From: Muribaculaceae bacterium | GTDB taxonomy: Bacteria; Bacteroidota; Bacteroidia; Bacteroidales; Muribaculaceae | DNA: 46,030 nucleotides | Direction of reading: 5' to 3' | NCBI GenBank assembly: GCA_022509225.1 | Contig: JAFLTM010000007.1 | Span: 1 to 46,030, forward strand | Part shown: positions 34,044-42,186 of the stretch, in pieces | Layout: each line of letters begins with the position of its first letter | Numbering within the stretch: the first letter of the stretch is position 1 | Position numbers and translations under genes: made by a program | Notes under the pieces: model-generated | Told to the model about the DNA's origin: nothing | Database searches by the model: none | The model's input: only the letters and a program-made list of their open reading frames with translations

Positions 34044-35198
34044 TCAATGTGTCTCTATCCAATCTTTGGCAAGTTGCCGGGAAATTTTGTTTGTTTCAAT
34101 AAGGTCGTCAAGTGAGGGATTCTTTATGAAATCAACTTTGGTCATTATATCTTCCACCATTCGTGGCATTTCCGTGAAATCGATATATCGGTTCAGGAAA
34201 GCATTCACGGCAATTTCATTTGCCGCATTAAGGATGCATGGCATATTGCCGCCTTTTTCTATAGCACTGAAGGCTAATGATAAGAGAGGAAATTTAATTA
34301 GATCGGGCTGTTCGAAAGTAAGTTGGTGCAATTTTGACCAGTCAAGGTGAAATTCAGGAGAAGAGAGTCTTTCCGGGTAACCCAGCGCATATTGAATAGG
34401 AATATGCATATCGGGCACACCCAGCTGTGCCTTTACGGAACCGTCAACAAATTCCACCATGGAGTGGACGATACTCTGTGGATGAACAAGTATCTCTATA
34501 TCCGAAGGAGCACAATCAAAAAGCCACCTTGCCTCGATCATTTCAAATCCTTTGTTCATCATTGAGGCCGAATCAATTGTCACTTTAGCACCCATGCTCC
34601 AGTTGGGATGTTTCAACGCATCTTCAACCCGTATAGTTTTCATGTCGTTCTGACTCCAAGTCCTGAAGGGACCCCCGCTTGCCGTGAGTAGAATTTTTTT
34701 CATCTTGTTCCTGTTTTCACCGACAAGACATTGGAAAATGGCTGAATGTTCGCTATCTACGGGCAATATCTTCACATCGTTTGCTTTTGCCAGGGTGGTG
34801 ACAATTTCACCGGCTACCACCAGTGTCTCTTTGTTTGCGAGAGCAATCGTTTTTTTTGCCTTGATGGCATTTATTGTCGGTAGCACACCGCTGTAGCCCA
34901 CGAGGGCTGTCAGAACCAGGTCTATGTCAAGAGTTGAATCTGAAAAATCCAGGTCTTTCAAATCGGAAAGGATAAGGATTCCGGTGTCTTTTAATGCATC
35001 CTTTAATGCATCATAATGCAGCCTGTTGGATATAACCACGGCTTTAGGATTGAATTCCCGAGCCTGTTGTGCCAGCAGTTCCCAGTTATTATTTGCCGTT
35101 AACACCGACACATTGAATAAGTCAGGATTCGCTGCCACAATGTCAAGGGTTTGCGTTCCGATGCTTCCTGTGCTACCTAAAATTGCTATATTCTTCAC
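34044..35198 (-). CDS. dxr: 1-deoxy-D-xylulose 5-phosphate reductoisomerase
   Basis: A 384-residue enzyme of the methylerythritol phosphate isoprenoid pathway. The NADPH-binding motif GSTGSIGTQTLD starts at residue 8. LPVDSEHSAIFQCL and TASGGPFRTW mark the metal and substrate site, and NMPCILNAANEIAVNAFL is the conserved C-terminal motif. It converts DXP to MEP in the cytoplasm. The start codon is GTG at 35198. It follows the M23-like gene by 18 bases and precedes rseP. Confidence 0.96.
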   Translation of the reverse strand: MKNIAILGSTGSIGTQTLDIVAANPDLFNVSVLTANNNWELLAQQAREFNPKAVVISNRLHYDALKDALKDTGILILSDLKDLDFSDSTLDIDLVLTALVGYSGVLPTINAIKAKKTIALANKETLVVAGEIVTTLAKANDVKILPVDSEHSAIFQCLVGENRNKMKKILLTASGGPFRTWSQNDMKTIRVEDALKHPNWSMGAKVTIDSASMMNKGFEMIEARWLFDCAPSDIEILVHPQSIVHSMVEFVDGSVKAQLGVPDMHIPIQYALGYPERLSSPEFHLDWSKLHQLTFEQPDLIKFPLLSLAFSAIEKGGNMPCILNAANEIAVNAFLNRYIDFTEMPRMVEDIMTKVDFIKNPSLDDLIETNKISRQLAKDWIETH

Positions 35199-35216
35199 TT
35201 TGACAAAAGTTTTTCG

Positions 35217-36053
35217 TTATTTCCTTTCATTTTTCATAATGTAACGAGAGGGGATTAGTTGATTCCCGTCGTGCCACAGTTCGAATGTTATGAGATTTTT
35301 CTGTCGCGAAGACCCTGCTTTGGATACTGCGATGATCTGACCTGCGGATACCCTGTCACCCGTGTTGACAAACAAAGTGCCCAGCCGGCTGCTTTTACTG
35401 ATAAAACCGTTTGGGTGTTGGATAATTATTTCGTATGCCCCGTAATTCTGTGGCGATTGGCTCACGGAGATAACTTTACCATCTGCAATGGCAGAGACAT
35501 TCCCACCCACAGGGAGAACGATGTTTGCGACATAAGAATTTTCTGTGGCTTCTGTTATAACCCCCGATTCGTTTGGGGATTCAAACATCAAAGGTTCTGC
35601 GGCTGCCGTGGATGAAGCAACAATGCTGTATTTGTCTCTTTCCCTTATTCCTTCAATAAAATTTTTTTCCTCTTCACTTATTTGAAGTAAGGAGTCAAAT
35701 TCAACCGGATTAGTCGAAGCGACAATGACCTGTGCCGTTGAATCCGGATCATTAGGGAAAAGCACACTCTGAATGTTTTTAAGGTAGGCGTCATTTCTTT
35801 CCACCACTTCAAGCAATGAGTCCAATCTCAGATGTTGAATCTCGGTGGCAGCTCTCTCGGAATCTTTTAAATAACCAGGGAGATATGATTTCATGGGAGT
35901 GGCTGCAAGGATGAGTATGCCAATACCGACAGCGATAAGAAGGAACCCACATAAAACAATTATATAGAGCAGGAGACGTCCGGAAAAATTTAATTTATTT
36001 TCAAGAGTTTCCTCATCTTCAATTATTATTCTATACCTATGGTGTAGCCTCAC
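35217..36053 (-). CDS. LytM/M23-like envelope protein lacking zinc ligands
   Basis: A 278-residue protein with a short basic cytoplasmic N-terminus, one membrane helix (about residues 28-52), a helical stalk (residues 65-115) and a C-terminal LytM-like fold (IVLPVGGNVSAIADGKVISV to the end). The fold is recognisable from NYGAYEIIIQHPNGFISKSSRLG and VNTGDRVSAGQIIAVSKAG. The zinc site is not intact: the HxxxD motif is absent, and the final HxH region reads LITFELWHDG. It is probably a non-catalytic activator or scaffold, as with EnvC/NlpD-type LytM proteins. The start codon is GTG. It leads the dxr-rseP-rlmI-DPP III operon. Confidence 0.82.
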   Translation of the reverse strand: MRLHHRYRIIIEDEETLENKLNFSGRLLLYIIVLCGFLLIAVGIGILILAATPMKSYLPGYLKDSERAATEIQHLRLDSLLEVVERNDAYLKNIQSVLFPNDPDSTAQVIVASTNPVEFDSLLQISEEEKNFIEGIRERDKYSIVASSTAAAEPLMFESPNESGVITEATENSYVANIVLPVGGNVSAIADGKVISVSQSPQNYGAYEIIIQHPNGFISKSSRLGTLFVNTGDRVSAGQIIAVSKAGSSRQKNLITFELWHDGNQLIPSRYIMKNERK

Positions 36054-36083
36054 TCTAATTCTACCCTTAACAATGAATGAATG

Positions 36084-36115
36084 CGAATTTACTTAATTTC
36101 GTTTTTATAAGCAAA
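36084..36115 (-). promoter_or_regulatory. Promoter for M23-dxr-rseP-rlmI-DPP III operon
   Basis: Minus strand TTTG (36115-36112), 20 bases, TAAATTCG (36091-36084). The -33 box is perfect, and the -7 box has one mismatch to TAnnTTTG. The leader before the GTG at 36053 is about 25 bases. Confidence 0.5.
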
Positions 36116-36188
36116 TTATCTGATTATCAATCCATAATATGAGTCAAAAAACAATATTCATTGTGAGATTGTTATAATATCAGAAAAG

Positions 36189-36290
36189 GGATTAGGCATT
36201 TTATGAGGCTTGACCGCCAAATGCAAATTATTGAAAAACAATTGACGCCTAATCCTGATTTGGGAGGGAGGTGATGAGCCTCCCTTTCTT
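36189..36290 (+). ncRNA. Candidate structured RNA or attenuator upstream of gdhA
   Basis: GGATTAGGC (36189-36197) pairs with GCCTAATCC (36247-36255). An alternative inner pairing is GCATTT (36196-36201) with AAATGC (36219-36224). A second hairpin follows, AGGGAGG (36265-36271) with CCTCCCT (36279-36285), and a T-rich tail. The ending looks like an intrinsic terminator, but it lies upstream of the gdhA promoter, so it may end a separate small transcript. No promoter of its own was identified with confidence. The rest of 36054-36467 holds promoters and leader only. Confidence 0.35.
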
Positions 36291-36334
36291 GTGGTCCGGA
36301 AGCGGATGTAATGCAGAAATAATCTTTAAAAAAC

Positions 36335-36366
36335 TTTGGATAATTAGAATTAAGGATTTATTTTTG
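36335..36366 (+). promoter_or_regulatory. Promoter for gdhA
   Basis: TTTG (36335-36338), 20 bases, TATTTTTG (36359-36366). It predicts an unusually long leader of about 95 bases before the ATG at 36468. Confidence 0.65.
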
Positions 36367-36467
36367 CAATGAAAATTGTGAGACAACCCGAGTATGAAAG
36401 GGTAAGTCGTAACAATATGTCAGAAAACACAAAAATCTTCTAACCAATAAATCTAAAAAGAGAAACC

Positions 36468-37805
36468 ATGAATATCTCTGAAATTATGGCCGGCCTTGAA
36501 GCGAAGCACCCCGGCGAGAAAGAATATCTTCAAGCTGTAAAAGAGGTGCTGTTGTCGGTTGAAGATGTCTATAACAGGCATCCGGAATTTGAAAAAGCCC
36601 GTATAATAGAAAGAATGGTGGAACCTGACAGGATATTCACATTCCGCGTGACATGGGTTGATGATAAAGGTGAAGTTCAAAACAATATCGGGTATCGTGT
36701 TCAGTTCAACAATGCGATCGGTCCGTATAAAGGTGGTATAAGATTTCATGCATCTGTAAATCTTTCAATATTGAAGTTCCTTGGATTCGAGCAGACCTTT
36801 AAAAATGCATTGACCACATTGCCCATGGGTGGTGCAAAGGGAGGTTCTGATTTCAGCCCGAGAGGGAAAAGTGATGCCGAAATAATGAGATTCTGTCAGG
36901 CATTTATCCTTGAGTTATGGAGAAATCTTGGTCCTGACAGGGATGTTCCTGCCGGTGACATAGGTGTTGGAGGCCGAGAGGTGGGATATATGTATGGAAT
37001 GTATAAAAAACTTGCCAGGGAAAATACAGGTACATTCACCGGAAAAGGCTTGAGTTTTGGAGGCTCAAGAATCCGCCCGGAGGCTACGGGTTACGGAGCG
37101 CTTTATTTCGTTCAGGATGTGTTGAAGGAAATGGGACAGGAGATCTCCGGGAAGACCATAGCCATTTCAGGATTTGGCAATGTGGCTTGGGGCGCTGCCG
37201 AAAAGGCCACCGAACTCGGTGCGAAGGTCATAACAATTTCAGGACCTGACGGATATATTCTGGATCCCAAAGGTCTTGATAAAGAAAAAATAGCATATAT
37301 GCTTGAATTGAGGGCATCCGGAAATGACATAGTCGAACCATACGCCGAAAAATTCCCGGAAGCCACTTTCTTCCCCGGAAGAAAGCCATGGGAACAAAAA
37401 GTTGATATAGCATTGCCCTGTGCCACACAAAACGAGCTTGATTATGAGGATGCCAAAATGCTGGCTAACAATGGAGTGCTGCTTTGTGCAGAGGTGAGCA
37501 ATATGGGATGTACTCCCGAAGCTATCGATGAATTTATCTCAAAGAAGATAATCTATTGTCCGGGTAAGGCTGTAAATGCCGGTGGTGTTGCCACTTCAGG
37601 TCTCGAAATGACTCAGGATGCCGAACATTTGCAATGGAGCGCCGAAGAGGTTGACCAGAAGCTTCATCAGATTATGAGTTCAATACATGAGGCATGTGTT
37701 GAATATGGAAAGCAACCCGACGGCTATATCAATTATATGAAAGGCGCCAACATTGCCGGCTTCATGAAAGTGGCCGACGCAATGATGGGTCAGGGCATAA
37801 TATAA
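36468..37805 (+). CDS. gdhA: NADP-type glutamate dehydrogenase (hexameric)
   Basis: A 445-residue enzyme. FRVTWVDDKGEVQNNIGYRVQFNNAIGPYKGG (read with a break) and LPMGGAKGGSDF contain the substrate and catalytic Lys residues. GPDRDVPAGDIGVGGREVGYM follows, and the Rossmann motif GFGNVAWGAAEKATE binds the cofactor. Length and the start MNISEIMAGLEAKHPGEKEYLQAVKEVL match the small hexameric type (about 445 residues), normally NADP-dependent in Bacteroides. It assimilates ammonia into glutamate or runs in reverse. It has its own promoter and is followed by tRNA-Thr. Confidence 0.96.
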   Translation: MNISEIMAGLEAKHPGEKEYLQAVKEVLLSVEDVYNRHPEFEKARIIERMVEPDRIFTFRVTWVDDKGEVQNNIGYRVQFNNAIGPYKGGIRFHASVNLSILKFLGFEQTFKNALTTLPMGGAKGGSDFSPRGKSDAEIMRFCQAFILELWRNLGPDRDVPAGDIGVGGREVGYMYGMYKKLARENTGTFTGKGLSFGGSRIRPEATGYGALYFVQDVLKEMGQEISGKTIAISGFGNVAWGAAEKATELGAKVITISGPDGYILDPKGLDKEKIAYMLELRASGNDIVEPYAEKFPEATFFPGRKPWEQKVDIALPCATQNELDYEDAKMLANNGVLLCAEVSNMGCTPEAIDEFISKKIIYCPGKAVNAGGVATSGLEMTQDAEHLQWSAEEVDQKLHQIMSSIHEACVEYGKQPDGYINYMKGANIAGFMKVADAMMGQGII

Positions 37806-37838
37806 TTTCCATGTGAAGGAATGAATTAAATTTTTCAT

Positions 37839-37846
37839 TAACTTTG
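37839..37846 (+). promoter_or_regulatory. Promoter -7 box for tRNA-Thr
   Basis: TAACTTTG matches TAnnTTTG and lies 30 bases before the tRNA. No clear -33 element is present. Confidence 0.45.
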
Positions 37847-37875
37847 CAGAGGGAAAAACATATTCCTTAACAATA

Positions 37876-37948
37876 GCCGCAATAGCTCAGTCGGTAGAGC
37901 ATTTCATTCGTAACGAAAAGGTCCTGGGTTCGAGTCCCAGTCGCGGCT
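37876..37948 (+). tRNA. tRNA-Thr (anticodon CGT)
   Basis: A 73-nt cloverleaf: acceptor GCCGCAA with TCGCGGC, D stem GCTC/GAGC, anticodon stem TTTCA/CGAAA with loop TTCGTAA (anticodon CGT at 37909-37911), T stem CTGGG/CCCAG with loop TTCGAGT, discriminator T. It reads ACG threonine codons. CCA is not encoded. Two A-C mismatches occur, at positions 6-67 of the acceptor stem and 31-39 at the base of the anticodon loop. A promoter precedes it and a terminator follows. Confidence 0.9.
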
Positions 37949-37951
37949 CGT

Positions 37952-37990
37952 AAAATTCTTTGGTGGCGGAAGCTGCCAAAGAATTTTTTT
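37952..37990 (+). terminator. Intrinsic terminator after tRNA-Thr
   Basis: A 12-bp stem AAAATTCTTTGG (37952-37963) with CCAAAGAATTTT (37976-37987), continuing into a T-run to 37990. It starts three bases after the tRNA. Confidence 0.85.
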
Positions 37991-38054
37991 AGGGGAAAGA
38001 AAAGGATTAGATTTTGGTCTTTTTGGGACATTTATGTATGTTAGTAGGGCGAAA

Positions 38055-38087
38055 TTTGGCATTTTATTGGTAAAAAATGTAACTTTG
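38055..38087 (+). promoter_or_regulatory. Promoter for lipoprotein/beta-barrel operon
   Basis: TTTG (38055-38058), 21 bases, TAACTTTG (38080-38087): a full Bacteroidota match. The predicted leader is about 60 bases. No other promoter was seen between the genes downstream, which have gaps of only a few bases. Confidence 0.65.
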
Positions 38088-38113
38088 CAGATATTTAAGT
38101 AAAATGCAAAGGT

Positions 38114-38133
38114 TTTGGCCGAGTCCGGTCAAA
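38114..38133 (+). other. Leader hairpin of the lipoprotein operon
   Basis: TTTGGCC (38114-38120), loop GAGTCC, GGTCAAA (38127-38133), a 7-bp stem with one G-U pair, 20 bases before the start codon. It has no T-run, so it is more likely a translation-control or stability element than a terminator. Confidence 0.4.
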
Positions 38134-38152
38134 GTAAAGTCAGAAAAATAGA

Positions 38153-40786
38153 ATGAATTTTTTTAAAACATTCATTTCCTCTATATTACTTTCATCACTT
38201 ATTGTTTCATGCGCAGATGAATCGCCATGGTCTGCAACTACATCAGACGGTGCCGGTAAGATAAAGCTGCATCTATCTTCGTCAACGGATGTTGAAAGTA
38301 AAATCCCTATTGTAAGAAGCGTTTCCACGGTGATATCTACACCACCTTCGGAGGAGTTTAAGATAAGGATGACTTCCGCAAACGGAGAATATTCTAAATT
38401 ATGGAGCAGCGTTTCGGAGTTTGAAAAAGAAGAGGGCTTTGCCGCCGGCACTTATCTCTTGGAAGCCATCTACGGCTCAGAAGATTCACAGGGTGTGGTA
38501 AAAAACAGTGAGAAGGGTCACGAGCACGCGTATTTTTACGGAAAGACAGAGAGCGTGCAGATTGAAGCCGGAAAAGAAACCAACGTCCAGTTGATGGCTT
38601 CCCTTGCCAACTCAATAGTCGTAATAGAATATACAGACGCCTTCAAGAATTATTTTAACAATTGGAGCACGGAGCTGGTAACAAGGGGTTCATCATCCTT
38701 AAACATTGGTAATGAAGAGGGGATGTGCTATGTTGTGCCGGGTGATGTGGATGTGGTTATAACTGCCGAGCAACAGAACGGCAAAAGCGTGAGGATAAAT
38801 CCTGCAGTGTTTGAGGCTGAACCGCAACACATGTATAAGATCCGATATAATATTTATAACGGTGAGATAGGACAGGCAGACAAACTGGAACTTATTTTTG
38901 ATGATGACTCCCAAGAGGTGCATAATGTTACGGTTGACTTGACGGATGAGCTTTTCAATGGCACCGCACCTGTCATAACTCCGGAAGGCTTCATTTTTGG
39001 GGAGACACTCGAGACTCTTGAGGGAATCCCTTATAATGGAGACGTGAAATTTACGGTTGACGCTTCCGGAGGACTTGAGTCAGCCATATTGACTATCTCT
39101 TCAGATACATATCAGCCTGATTTCTTGACAGACGGGATGATTGACCTATGTACCCCAGATGCCTCGCTACAGGAAAAACTAAAGAGTGAAGGTGTGAGAG
39201 CTTTGGGATTCACGAATCCGGAACGTATGGCTCTTTTGGACCTTTCCGAATTTTGCAGAAGTCTTCCGGTCGGTACCCACACCATAAGTCTTTTGGTTAA
39301 AGACAAGTATATGAGAAGCAGTGAGGCTGATGCCAATGTAAAAATGTCGACTGTGCCGATTGAGGTGAATTTTGAGGTTGTCAACACAGTCTTTGGCAGT
39401 GAAGAGGGTGAAGTTTTAGTCTATTACAATGGCTATGATCCGGTTTCAGGCAACAACCCGTTCTCGTTTAAGGTTGGTGTGACTGATGATTCTGAAGATT
39501 CCGCGGAAGATGTCAATATATTGACCATAAATGATGAGCCATATTCAAGGGCATTTGAAACGAAGGCTCATAAGTTTAAGATTTCAATGCCTTATGGAGA
39601 AAGGGATGAGTTCCCGGTTCATCTTTATTTTAATGGGTCTTACAAGGGTTCTAAAAACATATCTGTTACATATCCTGACTATGATATGGAATATGATCCG
39701 ATGGCAAGGCGTGTTATGATGAGACTTGGACAAACTGAGCCCAATAAAGCCAAATTCAAGAATTTGGCTTACGCACAGAGAAGGCTCCGTGTTTTCTTAG
39801 GGGGGGAGGAGAAGCAGATAAGTCCGGATGAAGACGGTGTAATAACGTTGACCGGATTCGAACCGGCTTCTTCCACCGGAGAGATTAAAACCACAATGAA
39901 AGCAGGAACTCCGGATGGAGATGACTTCAAGACTTTAACAACTTTGACAACAATTGCAGAAAGCGGAGTGCCCAATGGTGATTTCAGTGAGACGGAAAAT
40001 TATTGGTCAGGTCAAATCAACCAGGGAGGACAATATAGACCTAGGGGCGGATGGTCCGGTTCAAATGGTCAATACAATCCAGAAAATTATAATATTTTAG
40101 TACCAGTTACATGGTCAAATTTAAACCAAAAAACATGTAATTATGATTATACTAATATAAAAAATACATGGTTTATGGTTCCTTGTAGCTATTTGGATGG
40201 TTCAGAATCAAGAGGGGAGGTGAAGATTCGTAGTGTAGGTTTCAATTATAACGGGATTGAACCTGCTCAAGAAGATGGCTCTTTATTAAACAGTATATCA
40301 TGTAACCATAATGTTCCGGATAAGGGGCATACTGCAGCCGGGAAATTGTTCCTTGGTTCATACGATATTCAGATAGAAGACTATTCTATAGTTTCGGAAA
40401 CTTATGATCAAGGTATAGAGTTCACCAATCGGCCTCTTAAATTGAAAGGTAATTATAAGTATTCGCCATGCTTAGGAACTGATGATAAAGGATTTGTTGA
40501 GGTTTCTCTTGTGAATGGTGATAAAATACTGACTTATTCTAAGTTAGATTTAGGCGAAGCCTCAGATTGGACAGAATTTACTGTTGATTTGGTATCAGGA
40601 GGATATCAATATCCGGTATTCAATGAGAAGCCTACTCATTTGAGAATAATGTTCAGTTCATCAAATAAGGCAAGCGATAACTGGCAAGAGGAAGATGAAA
40701 ATGTCCCCACTATCGCAATTACAGATTATGTGCAAAAATTTCTGGGTTCGGAACTTACTATTTCCGATCTCCGATTTGAATATTAA
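38153..40786 (+). CDS. DUF4493-type lipoprotein with C-terminal PCMD-like domain (paralog 1)
   Basis: An 877-residue predicted surface lipoprotein. The signal ends LIVSC (Cys20), and the following ADE is acidic, as in the Bacteroidota lipoprotein export signal. Residues 30-280 look like a DUF4493 domain (GKIKLHLSSSTDVESK, FKIRMTSANGEYSKLW, AGTYLLEAIYGSEDSQG). Residues 280-400 resemble a domain shared with the next two genes (LPVGTHTISLLVKDKYMRSS). From about residue 605 there is a PCMD-like domain (GVPNGDFSETENYW; RPLKLKGNYKYSP; THLRIMFSSSN; end ELTISDLRFEY). Function is unknown; PCMD is only putatively linked to carbohydrate. DNA from about 40020 onward is strikingly AT-rich compared with the first part of the gene. 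Confidence 0.85.
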   Translation: MNFFKTFISSILLSSLIVSCADESPWSATTSDGAGKIKLHLSSSTDVESKIPIVRSVSTVISTPPSEEFKIRMTSANGEYSKLWSSVSEFEKEEGFAAGTYLLEAIYGSEDSQGVVKNSEKGHEHAYFYGKTESVQIEAGKETNVQLMASLANSIVVIEYTDAFKNYFNNWSTELVTRGSSSLNIGNEEGMCYVVPGDVDVVITAEQQNGKSVRINPAVFEAEPQHMYKIRYNIYNGEIGQADKLELIFDDDSQEVHNVTVDLTDELFNGTAPVITPEGFIFGETLETLEGIPYNGDVKFTVDASGGLESAILTISSDTYQPDFLTDGMIDLCTPDASLQEKLKSEGVRALGFTNPERMALLDLSEFCRSLPVGTHTISLLVKDKYMRSSEADANVKMSTVPIEVNFEVVNTVFGSEEGEVLVYYNGYDPVSGNNPFSFKVGVTDDSEDSAEDVNILTINDEPYSRAFETKAHKFKISMPYGERDEFPVHLYFNGSYKGSKNISVTYPDYDMEYDPMARRVMMRLGQTEPNKAKFKNLAYAQRRLRVFLGGEEKQISPDEDGVITLTGFEPASSTGEIKTTMKAGTPDGDDFKTLTTLTTIAESGVPNGDFSETENYWSGQINQGGQYRPRGGWSGSNGQYNPENYNILVPVTWSNLNQKTCNYDYTNIKNTWFMVPCSYLDGSESRGEVKIRSVGFNYNGIEPAQEDGSLLNSISCNHNVPDKGHTAAGKLFLGSYDIQIEDYSIVSETYDQGIEFTNRPLKLKGNYKYSPCLGTDDKGFVEVSLVNGDKILTYSKLDLGEASDWTEFTVDLVSGGYQYPVFNEKPTHLRIMFSSSNKASDNWQEEDENVPTIAITDYVQKFLGSELTISDLRFEY

Positions 40787-40792
40787 AATATT

Positions 40793-42175
40793 ATGAAAAA
40801 GATATTCCATATATTTTCTTTGTTGTGTCTCATAACTGTGGTAACTGCCGCATGTAAAAATGAGGAACCTTTCGATACAGGGGTATCCACAGAGGGAACC
40901 GGAAGAATTCTGACAACATCAATAAAGATTACAGTCAATTCCAACGATTTTCTTACCAGAGCTTCGGAAGATTCTCCTTCAGTAGATATGTTTACCGTGG
41001 CTATCTACAACAGGCAGGACCCGGAAACACCATATCTTTCATATCCCTATCCGCAATTGCCGGAGGTGCTGACTTTACCGGTGGGGACATATTTTGTGAA
41101 GGCTTTTTATGGTAACAATGATATAGAAGCGGCATTCGACAATCCTTACTATGAGGGTGTGTCGGCAAATTTTACAATTCAGGAGGGAAAAATCGAAGAT
41201 TTCAAGGATCCCATAGTTTGTTCACTTTCGAATGTGAAAGTCTCGATTTTGTTCGATGAAGATCTTGTGAGTGAAATGAGTGCAGACTCCTATGTGGAGG
41301 TCAAAGTCGGAGAAAACGGTACACTTATATTCAAAGAGTCAACAAATAAGGCCGGTTACTTCAAATATGTTGACAATAGTGAGACTCTTGTTGCCACATT
41401 CTATGGCTCGGTTCAGGGAGAAAAGGTTTCTGAATCAAAAATCTACGATAATGTTCAAAAAGGAACCTATTATAAGATTACGTTCAAGCTCCATGCCATC
41501 AATCCGGGTGAGGAGGGAAACAGTGGAAGTAAATCAGATGAAGAAAGCGGTACGCTAAAAGTTGATGCATCGGTGATATACGACGTTGATGCGAACGACG
41601 GAGTACAGAATGTTAATCCTGACTCTGAGGAATACTTGAAAGATGATCTGAGACCGGGTTATTCAGGAGACCCTGACGATGATGGAGAGGGAGATGTGAC
41701 ACCCGACACGCCGGAGGAGAAACCGGTGCCACCATATATTGTTTCGGATGATGTGGATATGGAAGCAAGAACCGACATCTCCTCATGGCCCGAGGGGAAG
41801 AGACTTGCGATAAAGATACTGTCGGCTACCCCGTTGAAGCAGTTCAAATGTAAGATAGACTCTGAATTGCTTACGCCGGAAGCATTGGAGGAAGTTAAAT
41901 TAAAGTCGGACTTGGATCTCGTCAACGATATTTATGACAAAGACCCCGGAGAGTCTGAAAGCACATTGTGGAGTAGTCTTAGGGATTTGGGATTCCCTGT
42001 CGGTTCAGACGTCACCAACCCGAAAGAATATGTTGACGGGAATTATGTCATTACATTTGATATAACCCAGTTTGTAAATCTGTTGAATGCCCTTGGTCAT
42101 GGCGACCATAATTTCATTTTCGACATGGAAAATGAGGCCGGGAAATCAACCGCTACGCTAAAACTTAAAAGTTGA
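40793..42175 (+). CDS. DUF4493-type lipoprotein, short paralog 2
   Basis: A 460-residue predicted lipoprotein. The signal peptide ends VVTAAC (Cys21), and KNEE follows. The DUF4493-like domain covers about residues 35-260 (GRILTTSIKITVNS, FTVAIYNRQDPETPYLSY, LPVGTYFVKAFYGNNDIEAAFD, GTYYKITFKLHAINPGEEG). A linker rich in Pro, Asp and Glu (residues 285-315) follows, then the shared Ig-like domain (residues 320-460), ending right after LGHGDHNFIFDMENEAGKSTATL. It lacks the PCMD-like region of its two neighbours. It starts 6 bases after paralog 1 and ends just upstream of paralog 3. Function is unknown. Confidence 0.82.
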   Translation: MKKIFHIFSLLCLITVVTAACKNEEPFDTGVSTEGTGRILTTSIKITVNSNDFLTRASEDSPSVDMFTVAIYNRQDPETPYLSYPYPQLPEVLTLPVGTYFVKAFYGNNDIEAAFDNPYYEGVSANFTIQEGKIEDFKDPIVCSLSNVKVSILFDEDLVSEMSADSYVEVKVGENGTLIFKESTNKAGYFKYVDNSETLVATFYGSVQGEKVSESKIYDNVQKGTYYKITFKLHAINPGEEGNSGSKSDEESGTLKVDASVIYDVDANDGVQNVNPDSEEYLKDDLRPGYSGDPDDDGEGDVTPDTPEEKPVPPYIVSDDVDMEARTDISSWPEGKRLAIKILSATPLKQFKCKIDSELLTPEALEEVKLKSDLDLVNDIYDKDPGESESTLWSSLRDLGFPVGSDVTNPKEYVDGNYVITFDITQFVNLLNALGHGDHNFIFDMENEAGKSTATLKLKS

Positions 42176-42186
42176 TTCATAATAGA

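Noticed and set aside
36054-36467. Riboswitch of a known class before gdhA
   Set aside because: I could not match the hairpins to any consensus I know, and they lie upstream of the gdhA promoter. Recorded as an unclassified candidate instead.
37820-37839. Possible gdhA terminator AATGAA/TTCATT
   Set aside because: The stem is only six AT-rich pairs and merges with the tRNA promoter box.
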